From assembly GCA_964514395.1 (NCBI GenBank), contig CAZEQK010000026.1, positions 1-43,275 on the forward strand: a stretch of 43,275 nucleotides of DNA, given 5' to 3'. The notes under the pieces are model-generated. The model was not told where the DNA came from and did not search any database. It worked only from the letters and a program-made list of their open reading frames with translations. Below are positions 7,323 through 14,555 of the stretch, in pieces; positions within the stretch are counted from its first letter, which is position 1; each line of letters opens with the position of its first letter. A program made the position numbers and the translations under genes. The DNA is from CAZEQK01 sp964514395. Lineage in GTDB: Bacteria; Bacillota; Bacilli; Tepidibacillales; Tepidibacillaceae.

Positions 7323-7802
7323 TTGCATCCAAACCAAAAAAAAGATAATGAGACAGGTAGATTCTTAAAGATATATGAAACACCTCAAGAATTTGAAGAA
7401 GCTATTAATGCTTATTTAGAAAAGATAGGAAAAGAAGTAACAGAAGTTCATCTAGCTACTGGAACAGTATATAAACCTATATTACCTACAATTTCAGGGC
7501 TAGCAGGATTTCTTGGTGTAGATATGGATACTTTAAAAGCTTATGAGAGAAGACCAGGCTATGACAAAATCTATAAGCGATTTAGGGCAATGGCAGAAGA
7601 TTCTATATTGCAAAGAAGCCTAAGCGGTGAGTATCAAGCAGCAGTATCTATATTCTTTTTAAAGAATGCTTTTGGATATAAAGATAGTTATGATGTAAAT
7701 GCAGTAGCTCCAGAAGCATATAAACCTCCATTATCAGCAAATGAGATTCTAGATAAAATAAATGATGATAAGATAACTAAGCTGTTAGATGATGAGGAAT
7801 GA
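7323..7802 (+). CDS. phage terminase small subunit-like protein
   Basis: A 159-residue protein with a TTG start at 7323 preceded by AAAGGAG. Residues about 15-35 are helical; residues 40-80 carry a KPILPTISGLAGFLGVDMDTL helix-turn-helix. Residues 85-120 contain AEDSILQRSLSGEYQAAVSIFFLKNAFGYKD, the pattern seen in TerS/DNA-packaging proteins of Gram-positive siphophages. TerS binds the packaging start site and regulates the large subunit. Its partner TerL is missing: the next frame, overlapping by ATGA at 7799, stops after 15 codons. An isolated terS is a hallmark of packaging-redirecting satellites such as SaPIs but could also be left by deletion. Confidence 0.75.
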   Translation: MHPNQKKDNETGRFLKIYETPQEFEEAINAYLEKIGKEVTEVHLATGTVYKPILPTISGLAGFLGVDMDTLKAYERRPGYDKIYKRFRAMAEDSILQRSLSGEYQAAVSIFFLKNAFGYKDSYDVNAVAPEAYKPPLSANEILDKINDDKITKLLDDEE

Positions 7803-7918
7803 GTAACAAATTCAATTCCAAACGGATATATAAAAGGATTTGCTAATATAAACTAAAATATGAACTTTATCAGCTCCAATATTCGCTCCAAGTCGGTAAA
7901 TGTGTCGATATTTTATAA
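7799..7918 (+). pseudogene. start of a lost gene after terS (possible terL remnant)
   Basis: The ATG at 7799 overlaps the terS stop (ATGA), as terL commonly does. The frame gives 15 codons (MSNKFNSKRIYKRIC), a TAA at 7844-7846, then 23 further open codons in the same frame ending IL before TAA at 7916-7918. The part after the first stop (KLKYELYQLQYSLQVGK) looks like real protein. This looks like the N-terminus of a decayed gene, and terL is expected here by position. No catalytic terminase motif survives, so the identity is not proven. Confidence 0.45.
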
Positions 7919-8200
7919 ATTAATACAATAAAACGTTGATATATAAGCAAATTAATCAAAAAATCTACGGATGATACATCAGTTAATAAGATGGTGGGGA
8001 ATCAATTTGGCCTATTTGATTGAAGGAGGCTCGTAGTTATCCTCTTAACTATCCGTATCATTTCAAAACTCAGTCTACTATCAACCATATCAACCAATAT
8101 ATACTTTAGACGCTCTCAGTGGACTTGTGTTACGTTTTTATCATCAAGACATACTATAACTATTAAAATATTAAAATGGCTTAGAAAGGGAGGTATAAAA
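7919..8200. other. non-coding stretch with nested inverted repeats
   Basis: No credible gene is seen between the decayed frame and the gene at 8201. ATGATAC (7971-7977) and AGTTAA (7981-7986) pair with TTAACT (8045-8050) and GTATCAT (8055-8061). Inside this, AATCAA/TTGATT (8001-8022) and GAGG/CCTC form further stems, giving a possible branched RNA of about 90 nt. It could be a deletion scar, an RNA element or a packaging-related site. I saw no group I or group II intron core motif. Confidence 0.35.
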
Positions 8201-8344
8201 ATGAAAATTATGTTAATTGCAGAAGCTGACGATATCACATTAGTAGATGCTACAGCAGTCCAAACAGCCGCCGAAACCGCGGGTATGGTTGTACTAAATC
8301 TTGAAGTCAATAATGCAGGATTCCAAGTGCTAAAGCTTGTTTAA
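8201..8344 (+). CDS. small hypothetical phage protein (47 aa)
   Basis: A 47-residue protein with a very strong AAAGGGAGGT site before the ATG at 8201. It is acidic and hydrophobic, rich in Ala and Val (residues 14-35 are DLV/ATA-rich), with no Cys or charged cluster. Family not recognised. Its position before the tail genes and its strong initiation signal suggest a structural or chaperone role, which is inference. Confidence 0.6.
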   Translation: MKIMLIAEADDITLVDATAVQTAAETAGMVVLNLEVNNAGFQVLKLV

Positions 8345-8372
8345 ATTTAATGAGGAAGAAGGAGGAAAAATA

Positions 8373-8525
8373 ATGCTTAACATAACTGTAAATGATGTTC
8401 AAAAACTTCAAAGTTTACTAGTACTTGCGTCTGATTTAAAAATAGATGCAAGAAAAGAATATGAAAAAATAACATCTATAGCAAATAATTTAGAAGCAAC
8501 AATAAAATCAATTATCGAAAAATAA
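8373..8525 (+). CDS. small hypothetical phage protein (50 aa)
   Basis: A 50-residue helical protein from the ATG at 8373, preceded by GAAGGAGGAAAA. The frame extends upstream to a TTG at 8337, but that lacks a site. It is predicted to form two amphipathic helices (NDVQKLQSLLVLASDLKIDA and EKITSIANNLEATIKSII). Family unknown. A terminator follows directly. Confidence 0.55.
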   Translation: MLNITVNDVQKLQSLLVLASDLKIDARKEYEKITSIANNLEATIKSIIEK

Positions 8526-8529
8526 TAGT

Positions 8530-8600
8530 AAAGGGGGTAGGGGTGCAAAAGTTCAAAAAATTTCATTTACCTCTATCCCTCTTTTAAAAAATTTTTTTAC
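8530..8600 (+). terminator. intrinsic terminator before the tail module
   Basis: The arm at 8530-8544 (AAAGGGGGTAGGGGT) pairs with 8569-8584 through G-C and G-U pairs with one bulge. A T-rich tract (8581-8599) follows. The loop is long, about 24 nt. Confidence 0.6.
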
Positions 8601-8678
8601 TATTTTCAAAATCGAAATTATATTAAATATGAAGCAAAACGAAGCACTGCTTCAAATAAAAAAAAAGGATGATAAAAA

Positions 8679-8906
8679 ATGAATACAAAAATAGAAAAAG
8701 CATTTAATAAATTTATAGTTGGTGGAAAAATTGATTTTAATAAATTTACAGTAAGAGAAGCAAAAAAAATTCTTAATCTAGCAGAAAAAGAAATTTTGAA
8801 ATCACTTGATGATCTTGAAAAGCTTAATAAACGAAAAAAAGAATTGGAAAATTCATTAGATATTATTCGGTCTACTCGGTCAAAGATTGATGAAAGGGAG
8901 GAATGA
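8679..8906 (+). CDS. small coiled-coil protein upstream of tape measure
   Basis: A 75-residue helical, highly charged protein with AAAGGATG before the ATG at 8679. The second half (about 35-70) is a coiled coil (EKEILKSLDDLEKLNKRKK). It overlaps the tape measure frame by a few bases. Tail assembly chaperones usually sit just upstream of the tape measure gene in siphophages. The position fits, but the sequence shows no recognised chaperone motif or frameshift pair. Confidence 0.55.
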   Translation: MNTKIEKAFNKFIVGGKIDFNKFTVREAKKILNLAEKEILKSLDDLEKLNKRKKELENSLDIIRSTRSKIDEREE

Positions 8907-8908
8907 AC

Positions 8909-10486
8909 ATGGCAGAAGACATAGGTGCTTTAGTAGTACGAATTGAAACGAAACTAGATAATTTTAATAAAGGCTTTCAATCAGCACAGAAAAAAATAAA
9001 CGGATTCGCAAAAGGAATTGTAAAAGTAGGAACTATAATAGGTGCAGGAACAGCCGCCGCAGGAGTTGCTATTTTAGGAATGGCAACAAAAGCTTCAGAT
9101 GTACTTGATCGAGTAGATAAATTATCTCAAAAAATCGGATTAAGCAAAAAAGGTTTCCAAGAATGGGATTTTATTATGTCTCAATCTGGTGCGAGTATTG
9201 AAAGTTTACAAATGGGATTTAAAACTTTAACAGGTAGAGTTCAGGAGGTTATTGATGGTACTGGAGATGGTGCCGAATTATTTAAACAACTTGGAATTAG
9301 TGTAAGAGATTCAAGTGGTGCTGTTAAAAATCAAGAACAGCTTTTTAATGAAATTGTTAAAGCATTTCAAGGTATGGAAAATGGTTCGATTAAGGCAGCT
9401 TTAGCAAATGATTTATTAGGGAGAAGCGGTTCAGAACTTATGCCATTATTAAATGGAACTGCTGGGAGTGTGGAAGAATTACGAAAAAAAGCAAATGATT
9501 TAGGAATAGTTTTATCTGATGAAGCAATAGATGCAGGGGTTAAATTTACTGATGCTATGGATTTATTAAAGCGTTCTATGAAGGGATTAATGGTTAATAT
9601 TATTACACCTTTAATCCCCAAATTTACAGAATTATTTAATCATTTAACAAGTAAAATACCAGATATGAAAGATTTTGCGAATAATGCAATTGACACAATT
9701 TCTAATTCAATAAAATATCTAAACGAAAATGTTTTACCTTTAGTGATTGATGGATTTAAGAAAATGGGTAATGGTGTTAAATTTTTAAAAGATCATGCAA
9801 ATATTTTAATACCTGTAATTACTGGACTTACTGCCGCTATAATAGCACAAAATATAATCAATGGTATTACTAAATTATATCAAGCTTGGAGTATAGCGAC
9901 TAAAGCACAAACGACATTACAATGGCTTTTAAATGCTGTTTTAAGTGCTAATCCTTTTGGTTTGGTAGCAATTGCAATTGGTGTTTTAATAGCCGCAGGC
10001 GTTGCCTTATGGAAGAATTGGGATACCGTTAAAGCTAAAGCGATTGAGATATTTGGTAAAATAAAAAATTTTGTTGCTCCTATAATCGATGGAATAAAAG
10101 AAAGTTTTAAAGGAATGGTGAATGGAGTTGTAGGTGCTTTAAACTTCATGATTAGAGCACTAAATAAACTTAAGTTCACTGTACCAGATTGGGTGCCTGC
10201 TATTGGCGGGAAAGGATTTGGATTTAATATTCCCGAAATACCCAAATTTGCAAAAGGTACTAATTTTGTCCCATTCGACACAGCTGCATTTATCCATAAG
10301 GGCGAAGCGGTTATCCCTGCTAACAATAATCCAAGCAATCCTAATGCTAAAAATCCAATAGGAAATACAATAAATAATATATTTAATTTAGAAGGTCTGA
10401 TAGTTAAAAATGAAAATGATATAAAATTAATTGCAAAAGAACTCTATAATCTACAAAAATCTAGAAATAGAACTTCATTTGTATAA
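8909..10486 (+). CDS. phage tail tape measure protein
   Basis: A 525-residue protein whose length would set the tail length. At about 1.5 angstrom per residue this gives a short tail near 80 nm. I use the ATG at 8909, because GGGAGG is 7 bp upstream; the ATG at 8903 is too close to it. The N-terminal part is helical (about 1-50), then hydrophobic Gly/Ala-rich segments (about 35-60). The central region resembles phage tail tape measure core repeats (ASDVLDRVDKLSQKIGLS, FNEIVKAFQGMENG, SVEELRKKANDLGI). Further hydrophobic helices occur at about 300-375, and a C-terminal KGEAVIPANN motif is typical of these proteins. No lytic transglycosylase or peptidase domain is visible. Confidence 0.92.
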   Translation: MAEDIGALVVRIETKLDNFNKGFQSAQKKINGFAKGIVKVGTIIGAGTAAAGVAILGMATKASDVLDRVDKLSQKIGLSKKGFQEWDFIMSQSGASIESLQMGFKTLTGRVQEVIDGTGDGAELFKQLGISVRDSSGAVKNQEQLFNEIVKAFQGMENGSIKAALANDLLGRSGSELMPLLNGTAGSVEELRKKANDLGIVLSDEAIDAGVKFTDAMDLLKRSMKGLMVNIITPLIPKFTELFNHLTSKIPDMKDFANNAIDTISNSIKYLNENVLPLVIDGFKKMGNGVKFLKDHANILIPVITGLTAAIIAQNIINGITKLYQAWSIATKAQTTLQWLLNAVLSANPFGLVAIAIGVLIAAGVALWKNWDTVKAKAIEIFGKIKNFVAPIIDGIKESFKGMVNGVVGALNFMIRALNKLKFTVPDWVPAIGGKGFGFNIPEIPKFAKGTNFVPFDTAAFIHKGEAVIPANNNPSNPNAKNPIGNTINNIFNLEGLIVKNENDIKLIAKELYNLQKSRNRTSFV

Positions 10487-10498
10487 CGAGGTGATAAT

Positions 10499-12337
10499 TT
10501 GATAAAAATAATAGATTCATCGTATGTAACACAAGCGATACTAGATAATATAATTGTTTCAAGTAAAGAAGAGGAAATCAATGGAGCATATACACTTAAT
10601 TTTTCAACTATAATAGATAATAATAAATCTAGTTATGTCAATTATCAAAATAGAGTAGAAACGGAAAACGACTATTTTAATATTGTTTATACTCAAGAAA
10701 GTAGAAATCGTGATTCTCTTTATATTCGGGCGCAATGCGAACATGTTAGTTATGATTTATTAAGCGCCAATTTTACAGCAGGATTCACTGCTACAGGCTT
10801 ATTCAGTGCCGTAGCGACAACTTTATTGAGTGGTACAGGTTTTAGTATAGGAACGGTTGAAATTACCGCTAGTGAGACTATAAGCGTTAATGAATCCACT
10901 AATGCTCGAAGTGTATTAATGCAACTAGCGGCTTTATATGGTGGAGAACTAAATTTCAATAAATACACTATTGATTTATTATCTCAAAGGGGAGCAGACA
11001 GAGGTGTACAATTTCGCTATAGAAAAAACTTAATAGGTGTAAATAGAATTGTAGATAATCGAACACAAATAGCAGGATTACCCACTATAAGTTATGATGT
11101 GGATGTTGCGGAATTGGAATTTGAACAAGGATATATAAAGAATGGATATTCTGATCTTGAACATTATGAATTAGGTGACACTGTAAAAGTTATTGATGAG
11201 GACTTAAATCTTGAAATATCTTTGAGGATAGTTAAAGAATCTCATGATACTGAACAGAGAATGCAAGGAAGCGTTGAATTAGGAAATTTGATTGAAGATA
11301 TTACTCATACTATAAAAAATATACAAACAACTACAGTTGTAAAGGATAAAGTATATAATGGTAATAGTATAGGTCCCGAAAATGGATTTTTATCAGAACG
11401 AAGTGATGAACTTACTCAAACTTATGCAAATGCTACAGATGGCTTCACAATGCGATTAAGAGATACCACAACAGCTTCATTTACAAAAGTATTTTATGTT
11501 GCATATGACACAGCAACAGGCACAGCAAATTTATATCTAGTTGGTAATGCAGTGTTTCAAGGTACGGTGAATGCTTCTGATTTTATCGGTGGGACAATTG
11601 CGATCGGTACAGGTTCAAATGTATTTATGGCAAATGGTACAGATGGTATTTGGTTAGGTTCTACAGCTTTTTCTACAGCATCATTTAAAGTCAATTTAAA
11701 CGGTGCTTTAACAGCCCAAAATGCTCAAATCATTGGAGATATTCTAGCTGGTAGTACATTTACCGTAGCAACAGGAAGTAATACAATTAGAGCCGATTTT
11801 AACGGATTATATGTTGGCTCTAGTGCATTTACTACGGCTCCATTTAAAAGTACATTAAGTGGTGCTGTGACGGCCACAGATATCACTATGACTGGTAATT
11901 CTACCATTACTGGTGGTACTATCACCGGTGGAACATTAAGAACAGCTGCAAGTGGAAGTGATCGTATTGAATTAAGTAGCGGAATTTTTAGAGGTTTAAC
12001 TTCTTCTAATTTAATAACAGGCTTATACTTTAATATTGGAGCTGTAGCTGGGGGAACTGGGATAGCGGACATATTTCTATATCATAATAATTCACCATTA
12101 CTAGAATTTCATGATAATATTACGTCTTATACTATAAGACCAACATCAGGAGCTGTAAGTTTGATTATTGGTTCAACTGCTACTGGAACTTATTTGGTAA
12201 ATACTTATGTTAGTGGTGCTAGTAATAATTTAGGAAGTTTAAGTCAATCAGATAGTACAGCAACTGCTATAGATACTTTAGTTAGTGATTTTAATACTTT
12301 ATTATCAAATTTAAGAAGCATGAAAATATTAACCTAA
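10499..12337 (+). CDS. tail hub / prophage endopeptidase-tail protein with fibre repeats
   Basis: A 612-residue protein with a TTG start at 10499 after ACGAGGTGATAA. Residues about 1-270 match the prophage tail (Tal/gp44-like hub) family: EEEINGAYTLNFST, a YDLLSANF segment, and the C-terminal strand block with GYSDLEHYELGDTV. A long beta-rich region (about 330-560) has imperfect repeats such as GLYVGSSAFTTAPF and GIWLGSTAFSTASF, plus a Thr/Gly-rich stretch (ITMTGNSTITGGTITGGT). These suggest a trimeric beta-helix fibre. The protein would cap the tail tip and contact the host cell. The C-terminal residues (about 585-612) are helical and could trimerise. Confidence 0.85.
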   Translation: MIKIIDSSYVTQAILDNIIVSSKEEEINGAYTLNFSTIIDNNKSSYVNYQNRVETENDYFNIVYTQESRNRDSLYIRAQCEHVSYDLLSANFTAGFTATGLFSAVATTLLSGTGFSIGTVEITASETISVNESTNARSVLMQLAALYGGELNFNKYTIDLLSQRGADRGVQFRYRKNLIGVNRIVDNRTQIAGLPTISYDVDVAELEFEQGYIKNGYSDLEHYELGDTVKVIDEDLNLEISLRIVKESHDTEQRMQGSVELGNLIEDITHTIKNIQTTTVVKDKVYNGNSIGPENGFLSERSDELTQTYANATDGFTMRLRDTTTASFTKVFYVAYDTATGTANLYLVGNAVFQGTVNASDFIGGTIAIGTGSNVFMANGTDGIWLGSTAFSTASFKVNLNGALTAQNAQIIGDILAGSTFTVATGSNTIRADFNGLYVGSSAFTTAPFKSTLSGAVTATDITMTGNSTITGGTITGGTLRTAASGSDRIELSSGIFRGLTSSNLITGLYFNIGAVAGGTGIADIFLYHNNSPLLEFHDNITSYTIRPTSGAVSLIIGSTATGTYLVNTYVSGASNNLGSLSQSDSTATAIDTLVSDFNTLLSNLRSMKILT

Positions 12338-12391
12338 AAAAATTCTAAAAATATTATATAATAAAAATATATTATATGAGGGGTGGAAAAT

Positions 12392-12964
12392 ATGAAAAAA
12401 ATGTTTTTAGGTTTATTGATTGGCTTTATATTAGCTTTACCCTTGAACATCTTTGCTGATTCCGTTGTAGGTAAAGCAATTCAAACTACATTGCCATTCT
12501 TTGTTAATGGCCAACAAGCTTCTACTGATGCAATAGTAGTACAAGGATCAAGTTATGTCCCTTTGAGAACAGCAGGGACTATGTTTGGATACAATGTCAA
12601 TTATGCTGATGGTAAAATTACGCTTGAATCAAAGACAAAACAGGTTGGGAGTGATGAAACTGTGAGTTATTATTTTATAAAATCAAATTCAATAAAAATC
12701 GGAGGACGTGGCGAACAAGCAAAAGTTTTAATGAAAGATAGTAATTATTATCTTATATTAGAATATTTCGGGCCATATGCTATATGGGATGGTACAAATG
12801 TTACTATAACAATTAATAATACTACTATTATTATTAATAGAAATCAAAAGTATTCTAAAGATATAAATGGTTTTATTGATAGTGGAATGACATATGTTAA
12901 TCCCAATGCATTAAATTTAACAGCTACAATAGATGGTGATACAATGTGGCTAGAAACTAACTAA
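12392..12964 (+). CDS. secreted stalk-domain (copper amine oxidase N-terminal-like) protein
   Basis: A 190-residue protein from the ATG at 12392 with GAGGGGTGG in front. Residues 1-23 are a Sec signal peptide (MKKMFLGLLIGFILALPLNIFA). Residues about 25-80 form a stalk domain resembling the copper amine oxidase N-terminal domain: FFVNGQQASTDAIVVQGSSYVPLRTAGTMFGYNVNY. The remainder is beta-rich and of unknown type. Such proteins are abundant in Bacillales, where they are secreted or bound to the cell wall, and they are often carried by prophages. Here it occupies the slot where lysis genes usually lie, so it may be a lysogenic-conversion gene. Confidence 0.8.
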   Translation: MKKMFLGLLIGFILALPLNIFADSVVGKAIQTTLPFFVNGQQASTDAIVVQGSSYVPLRTAGTMFGYNVNYADGKITLESKTKQVGSDETVSYYFIKSNSIKIGGRGEQAKVLMKDSNYYLILEYFGPYAIWDGTNVTITINNTTIIINRNQKYSKDINGFIDSGMTYVNPNALNLTATIDGDTMWLETN

Positions 12965-12966
12965 TT

Positions 12967-12996
12967 TTGACAATTACAATTATAAAATGATATAAT
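12967..12996 (+). promoter_or_regulatory. consensus sigma-A promoter of an orphan RNA
   Basis: TTGACA (12967-12972) and TATAAT (12991-12996) are perfect consensus boxes with an 18-bp spacer. The promoter begins 2 bp after the stalk-protein stop codon and no gene follows it before a terminator. Confidence 0.8.
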
Positions 12997-13002
12997 AATA
13001 AT

Positions 13003-13149
13003 GGTTTCTTCATTGTTTTCCTTGGCTATGAGGATTAAAAGAGCATAGTCTACCTGTTACCGTATCAGTGAATGTAAAAGCGGAAGGGCCTGTGAATAAT
13101 CAATTCCTTAAAGTAAGAGTGTTCGGTGGTTTGCACTCTTATTTTTTTT
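13003..13149 (+). ncRNA. candidate small non-coding RNA (about 145 nt)
   Basis: A perfect promoter upstream and an intrinsic terminator (AAGAGTG 13115-13121, CACTCTT 13134-13140, then eight T) enclose about 145 nt without a plausible gene. The longest frame in it has 15 codons and no ribosome binding site. An internal hairpin is visible: CTATG (13026-13030) pairs with CATAG (13044-13048). No known RNA family was recognised. It may regulate the element or the host, or interfere with a helper phage. Confidence 0.6.
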
Positions 13150-13188
13150 GTCCATTTTCACTATGAAGCATAATAGGACGTCCATATT

Positions 13189-13210
13189 AACCTGTAGAGA
13201 GGTTTTTTGT
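13189..13210 (+). terminator. second short terminator
   Basis: AACCT (13189-13193) and AGGTT (13200-13204) form a short stem followed by T. It lies 40 bp after the ncRNA terminator. Between 13210 and 13318 there is only a small CGCC/GGCG hairpin and a GGGT/ACCC hairpin, with no gene. Confidence 0.4.
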
Positions 13211-13317
13211 TCTTTTTAATAGATTGGATAGTCAAAATAAATAAAACGCCATACAAGGCGATTCAGGGGCTTTAAAATGAGGAGGGTCAAATTCAACCCC
13301 CCTTGTTTAGTTTCATT

Positions 13318-13566
13318 ATGCACGCACGAGGAATATACAGAGGTAAGCAATTTAATAGGCGTAAAGAAATTTATGAGGAATTATATCCTGAAACTAAACA
13401 AGGAATGAGGAATGGTCAAACGGCTAAAACTGCGGAATCCGCAGTTTTAGATAAGCCTTCATTCGTAAAAGATACTTCTGTCAAACAGGATGTGATTTCA
13501 AATCACCCCCTTAATATAAAAAGCTATCCCCTATATCAGTCCTTTGCTTTTTCTTGCTTTACTTGA
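13318..13566 (+). pseudogene. fragment of a ParB-like protein gene
   Basis: The frame contains GKQFNRRKEIYEELYPETK followed by a Gly/Asn/Gln-rich stretch and KPSFVKDTSVK. This is the segment of ParB/RepB-like and phage nuclease proteins that links the N-terminal domain to the HTH (FxxDTxxKTG). Both the N-terminal nuclease/CTPase-like domain and the HTH are missing, so only about 60 residues are homologous. The DNA holds a perfect 12-bp inverted repeat (CTAAAACTGCGG and complement, about 13424-13450). The piece begins at a copy of the repeat described at 13762-14075. Confidence 0.5.
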
Positions 13567-13830
13567 ACTAAAGTCATTTTTAAACGTGTATGAGGACTGC
13601 TCAAATATGAGCCGACCGATTTTTTCCCCTAGATTTTCAATTTCTGTTCTTATGTCCCTCATTATATTCCTGTGTTCTTTCCCTGTTGTTTCTGACGCAG
13701 AAATATGAAATTGATTAAAATAATCAACGAATCCATTTTTGGACTGGTTGACTATCGAGACAGTTTCATTACATGCATGAAAAGAGATGGGGTATCGCCA
13801 AATTTGTCGAGACCTATTCAAAAGTGACAT
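13531..13830 (-). pseudogene. fragment of a Rha/antirepressor-family gene
   Basis: The minus-strand frame contains TGKEHRNIMRDIRTEIENLG followed by FEQSSYTFKNDF. This closely matches the N-terminal domain of Rha-family phage regulators, which have the form TGKxHxNxMRDIR. The usual SSREVAE segment is degraded to SASET, the N-terminus is unusual, and the rest of the domain and any C-terminal KilA/Ant-like domain are gone. No good ribosome binding site precedes the ATG at 13830. It is a relic showing that this end of the element has lost regulatory genes or collected fragments. Confidence 0.5.
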
Positions 13831-14075
13831 ATTATCAAAAAAATTATTGATATAATCACATTCCTCAAAAGAGATTTGGTTATACGTAATATGCGTAACC
13901 CAGTTTGATTACGCGCGCATGCATTAGAAGATACCTACTGACAATGTCAGTACCCCAGTGGTATACAAGTTTCATTACGCGCGTGCGTATGAGAAGAGAT
14001 CTCTGGGAGTGTTAAAAGGTGACACACCCTTTTCATCATCATCTAATCGTTTCATTACGCGCGTGCATATGAGAC
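13762..14075 (+). repeat. array of degenerate direct repeats with hairpin spacers
   Basis: A motif close to AGTTTCATTACGCGCGTGCR followed by TATGAGA occurs at about 13902, 13968 and 14048. More diverged copies lie at 13762 (AGTTTCATTACATGCATGA) and 13309 (AGTTTCATTATGCACGCACG). All have the same orientation. The spacers differ but each forms a hairpin: TACTGACA/TGTCAGTA (13936-13952), AAAAGGTG/CACC-C-TTTT (about 14013-14034), and ACGCA/TGCGT (14074-14087). The core is itself partly palindromic (TACGC...GCGTA). The function is unknown; candidates are recombination sites, protein-binding sites or an origin. Confidence 0.6.
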
Positions 14076-14165
14076 GCAATTCTGCGTTAAGCTATTGAGA
14101 AGAAACTAAGCCATACGCAAATTGCTGATAGCTCAAAAGGATGTCGCAAGTTACGACACCCCCCC

Positions 14166-14210
14166 ATCAAATAAAAGGGGTATGTATTAGATACACACCC
14201 TTCATTTGAT
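14166..14210. terminator. long hairpin, probable terminator or RNA stem
   Basis: ATCAAAT (14166-14172) and ATTTGAT (14204-14210) enclose AAGGGGTATGTAT paired with ATACACACCCTT. The stem has about 20 bp with one bulge and one mismatch. It lies at the 3' end of the minus-strand gene at 14223-14372, so it may terminate that gene. Confidence 0.5.
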
Positions 14211-14222
14211 TATGATAACTGC

Positions 14223-14372
14223 TTAATTATTAGCCGTCTTATTTTTTAATTTATTATCTTGAGTAAGATCATTAGATTTTGATAAAAATTTTTCTAGTTC
14301 TTTTATATCTTTTTCAAGAAAAAGCATTTTAAATAAATGATATAAATCAATCTCTTTTTTTTTATTCAACAT
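14223..14372 (-). CDS. small hypothetical element protein (49 aa)
   Basis: A 49-residue minus-strand gene with AGGAGTGATT directly before the ATG at 14372. It is charged and helical (KKKEIDLYHLFKMLFLEKDI, then KELEKFLSKSNDLTQ), with no motif I recognise. It is the gene closest to attR and is transcribed away from it. A long hairpin follows its stop. It may be a small regulator or an accessory cargo protein; nothing in the sequence decides this. Confidence 0.6.
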   Translation of the reverse strand: MLNKKKEIDLYHLFKMLFLEKDIKELEKFLSKSNDLTQDNKLKNKTANN

Positions 14373-14400
14373 AATCACTCCTAATTTTTTTTATTGAAAA

Positions 14401-14431
14401 TACCGACATAAATTAATAAAATTTTACCGAC
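14401..14431. repeat. TACCGAC direct repeats, probable integrase arm sites (right)
   Basis: TACCGAC at 14401-14407 and 14425-14431, start to start 24 bp (twice the left spacing of 12 bp), same orientation as the left pair at 141-159. They lie about 130-160 bp inside the attR core. Confidence 0.5.
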
Positions 14432-14555
14432 ACTTCAACGCCATTTTTAATAAATATTAAGAGATTCATAGAAACAAACTAACATAAATAATTAGTATAA
14501 ATATTGATATATCAACGTTTAGAAACATTTATAAACTATCATAAACTTGGAATCT

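Noticed and set aside
7803..8200. Group I or group II intron in terL
   Set aside because: No intron core motifs or domain V-like hairpin were seen, and no 3' exon of terL follows.
8116..8310. 64-codon minus-strand frame
   Set aside because: It overlaps the gene at 8201 with its strong ribosome binding site, and has no initiation signal of its own.
9880..10338. 152-codon minus-strand frame opposite the tape measure gene
   Set aside because: An antisense shadow of a well-supported gene; hydrophobic composition reflects the opposite strand.
13424..13450. 12-bp palindrome as a separate terminator or operator
   Set aside because: It lies within the ParB-like coding fragment, has no T-tract, and may come from the codons alone.
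13762..14110. CRISPR array
   Set aside because: Repeats are too degenerate, spacing is irregular (66-453 bp), spacers are palindromic and no cas gene is present.
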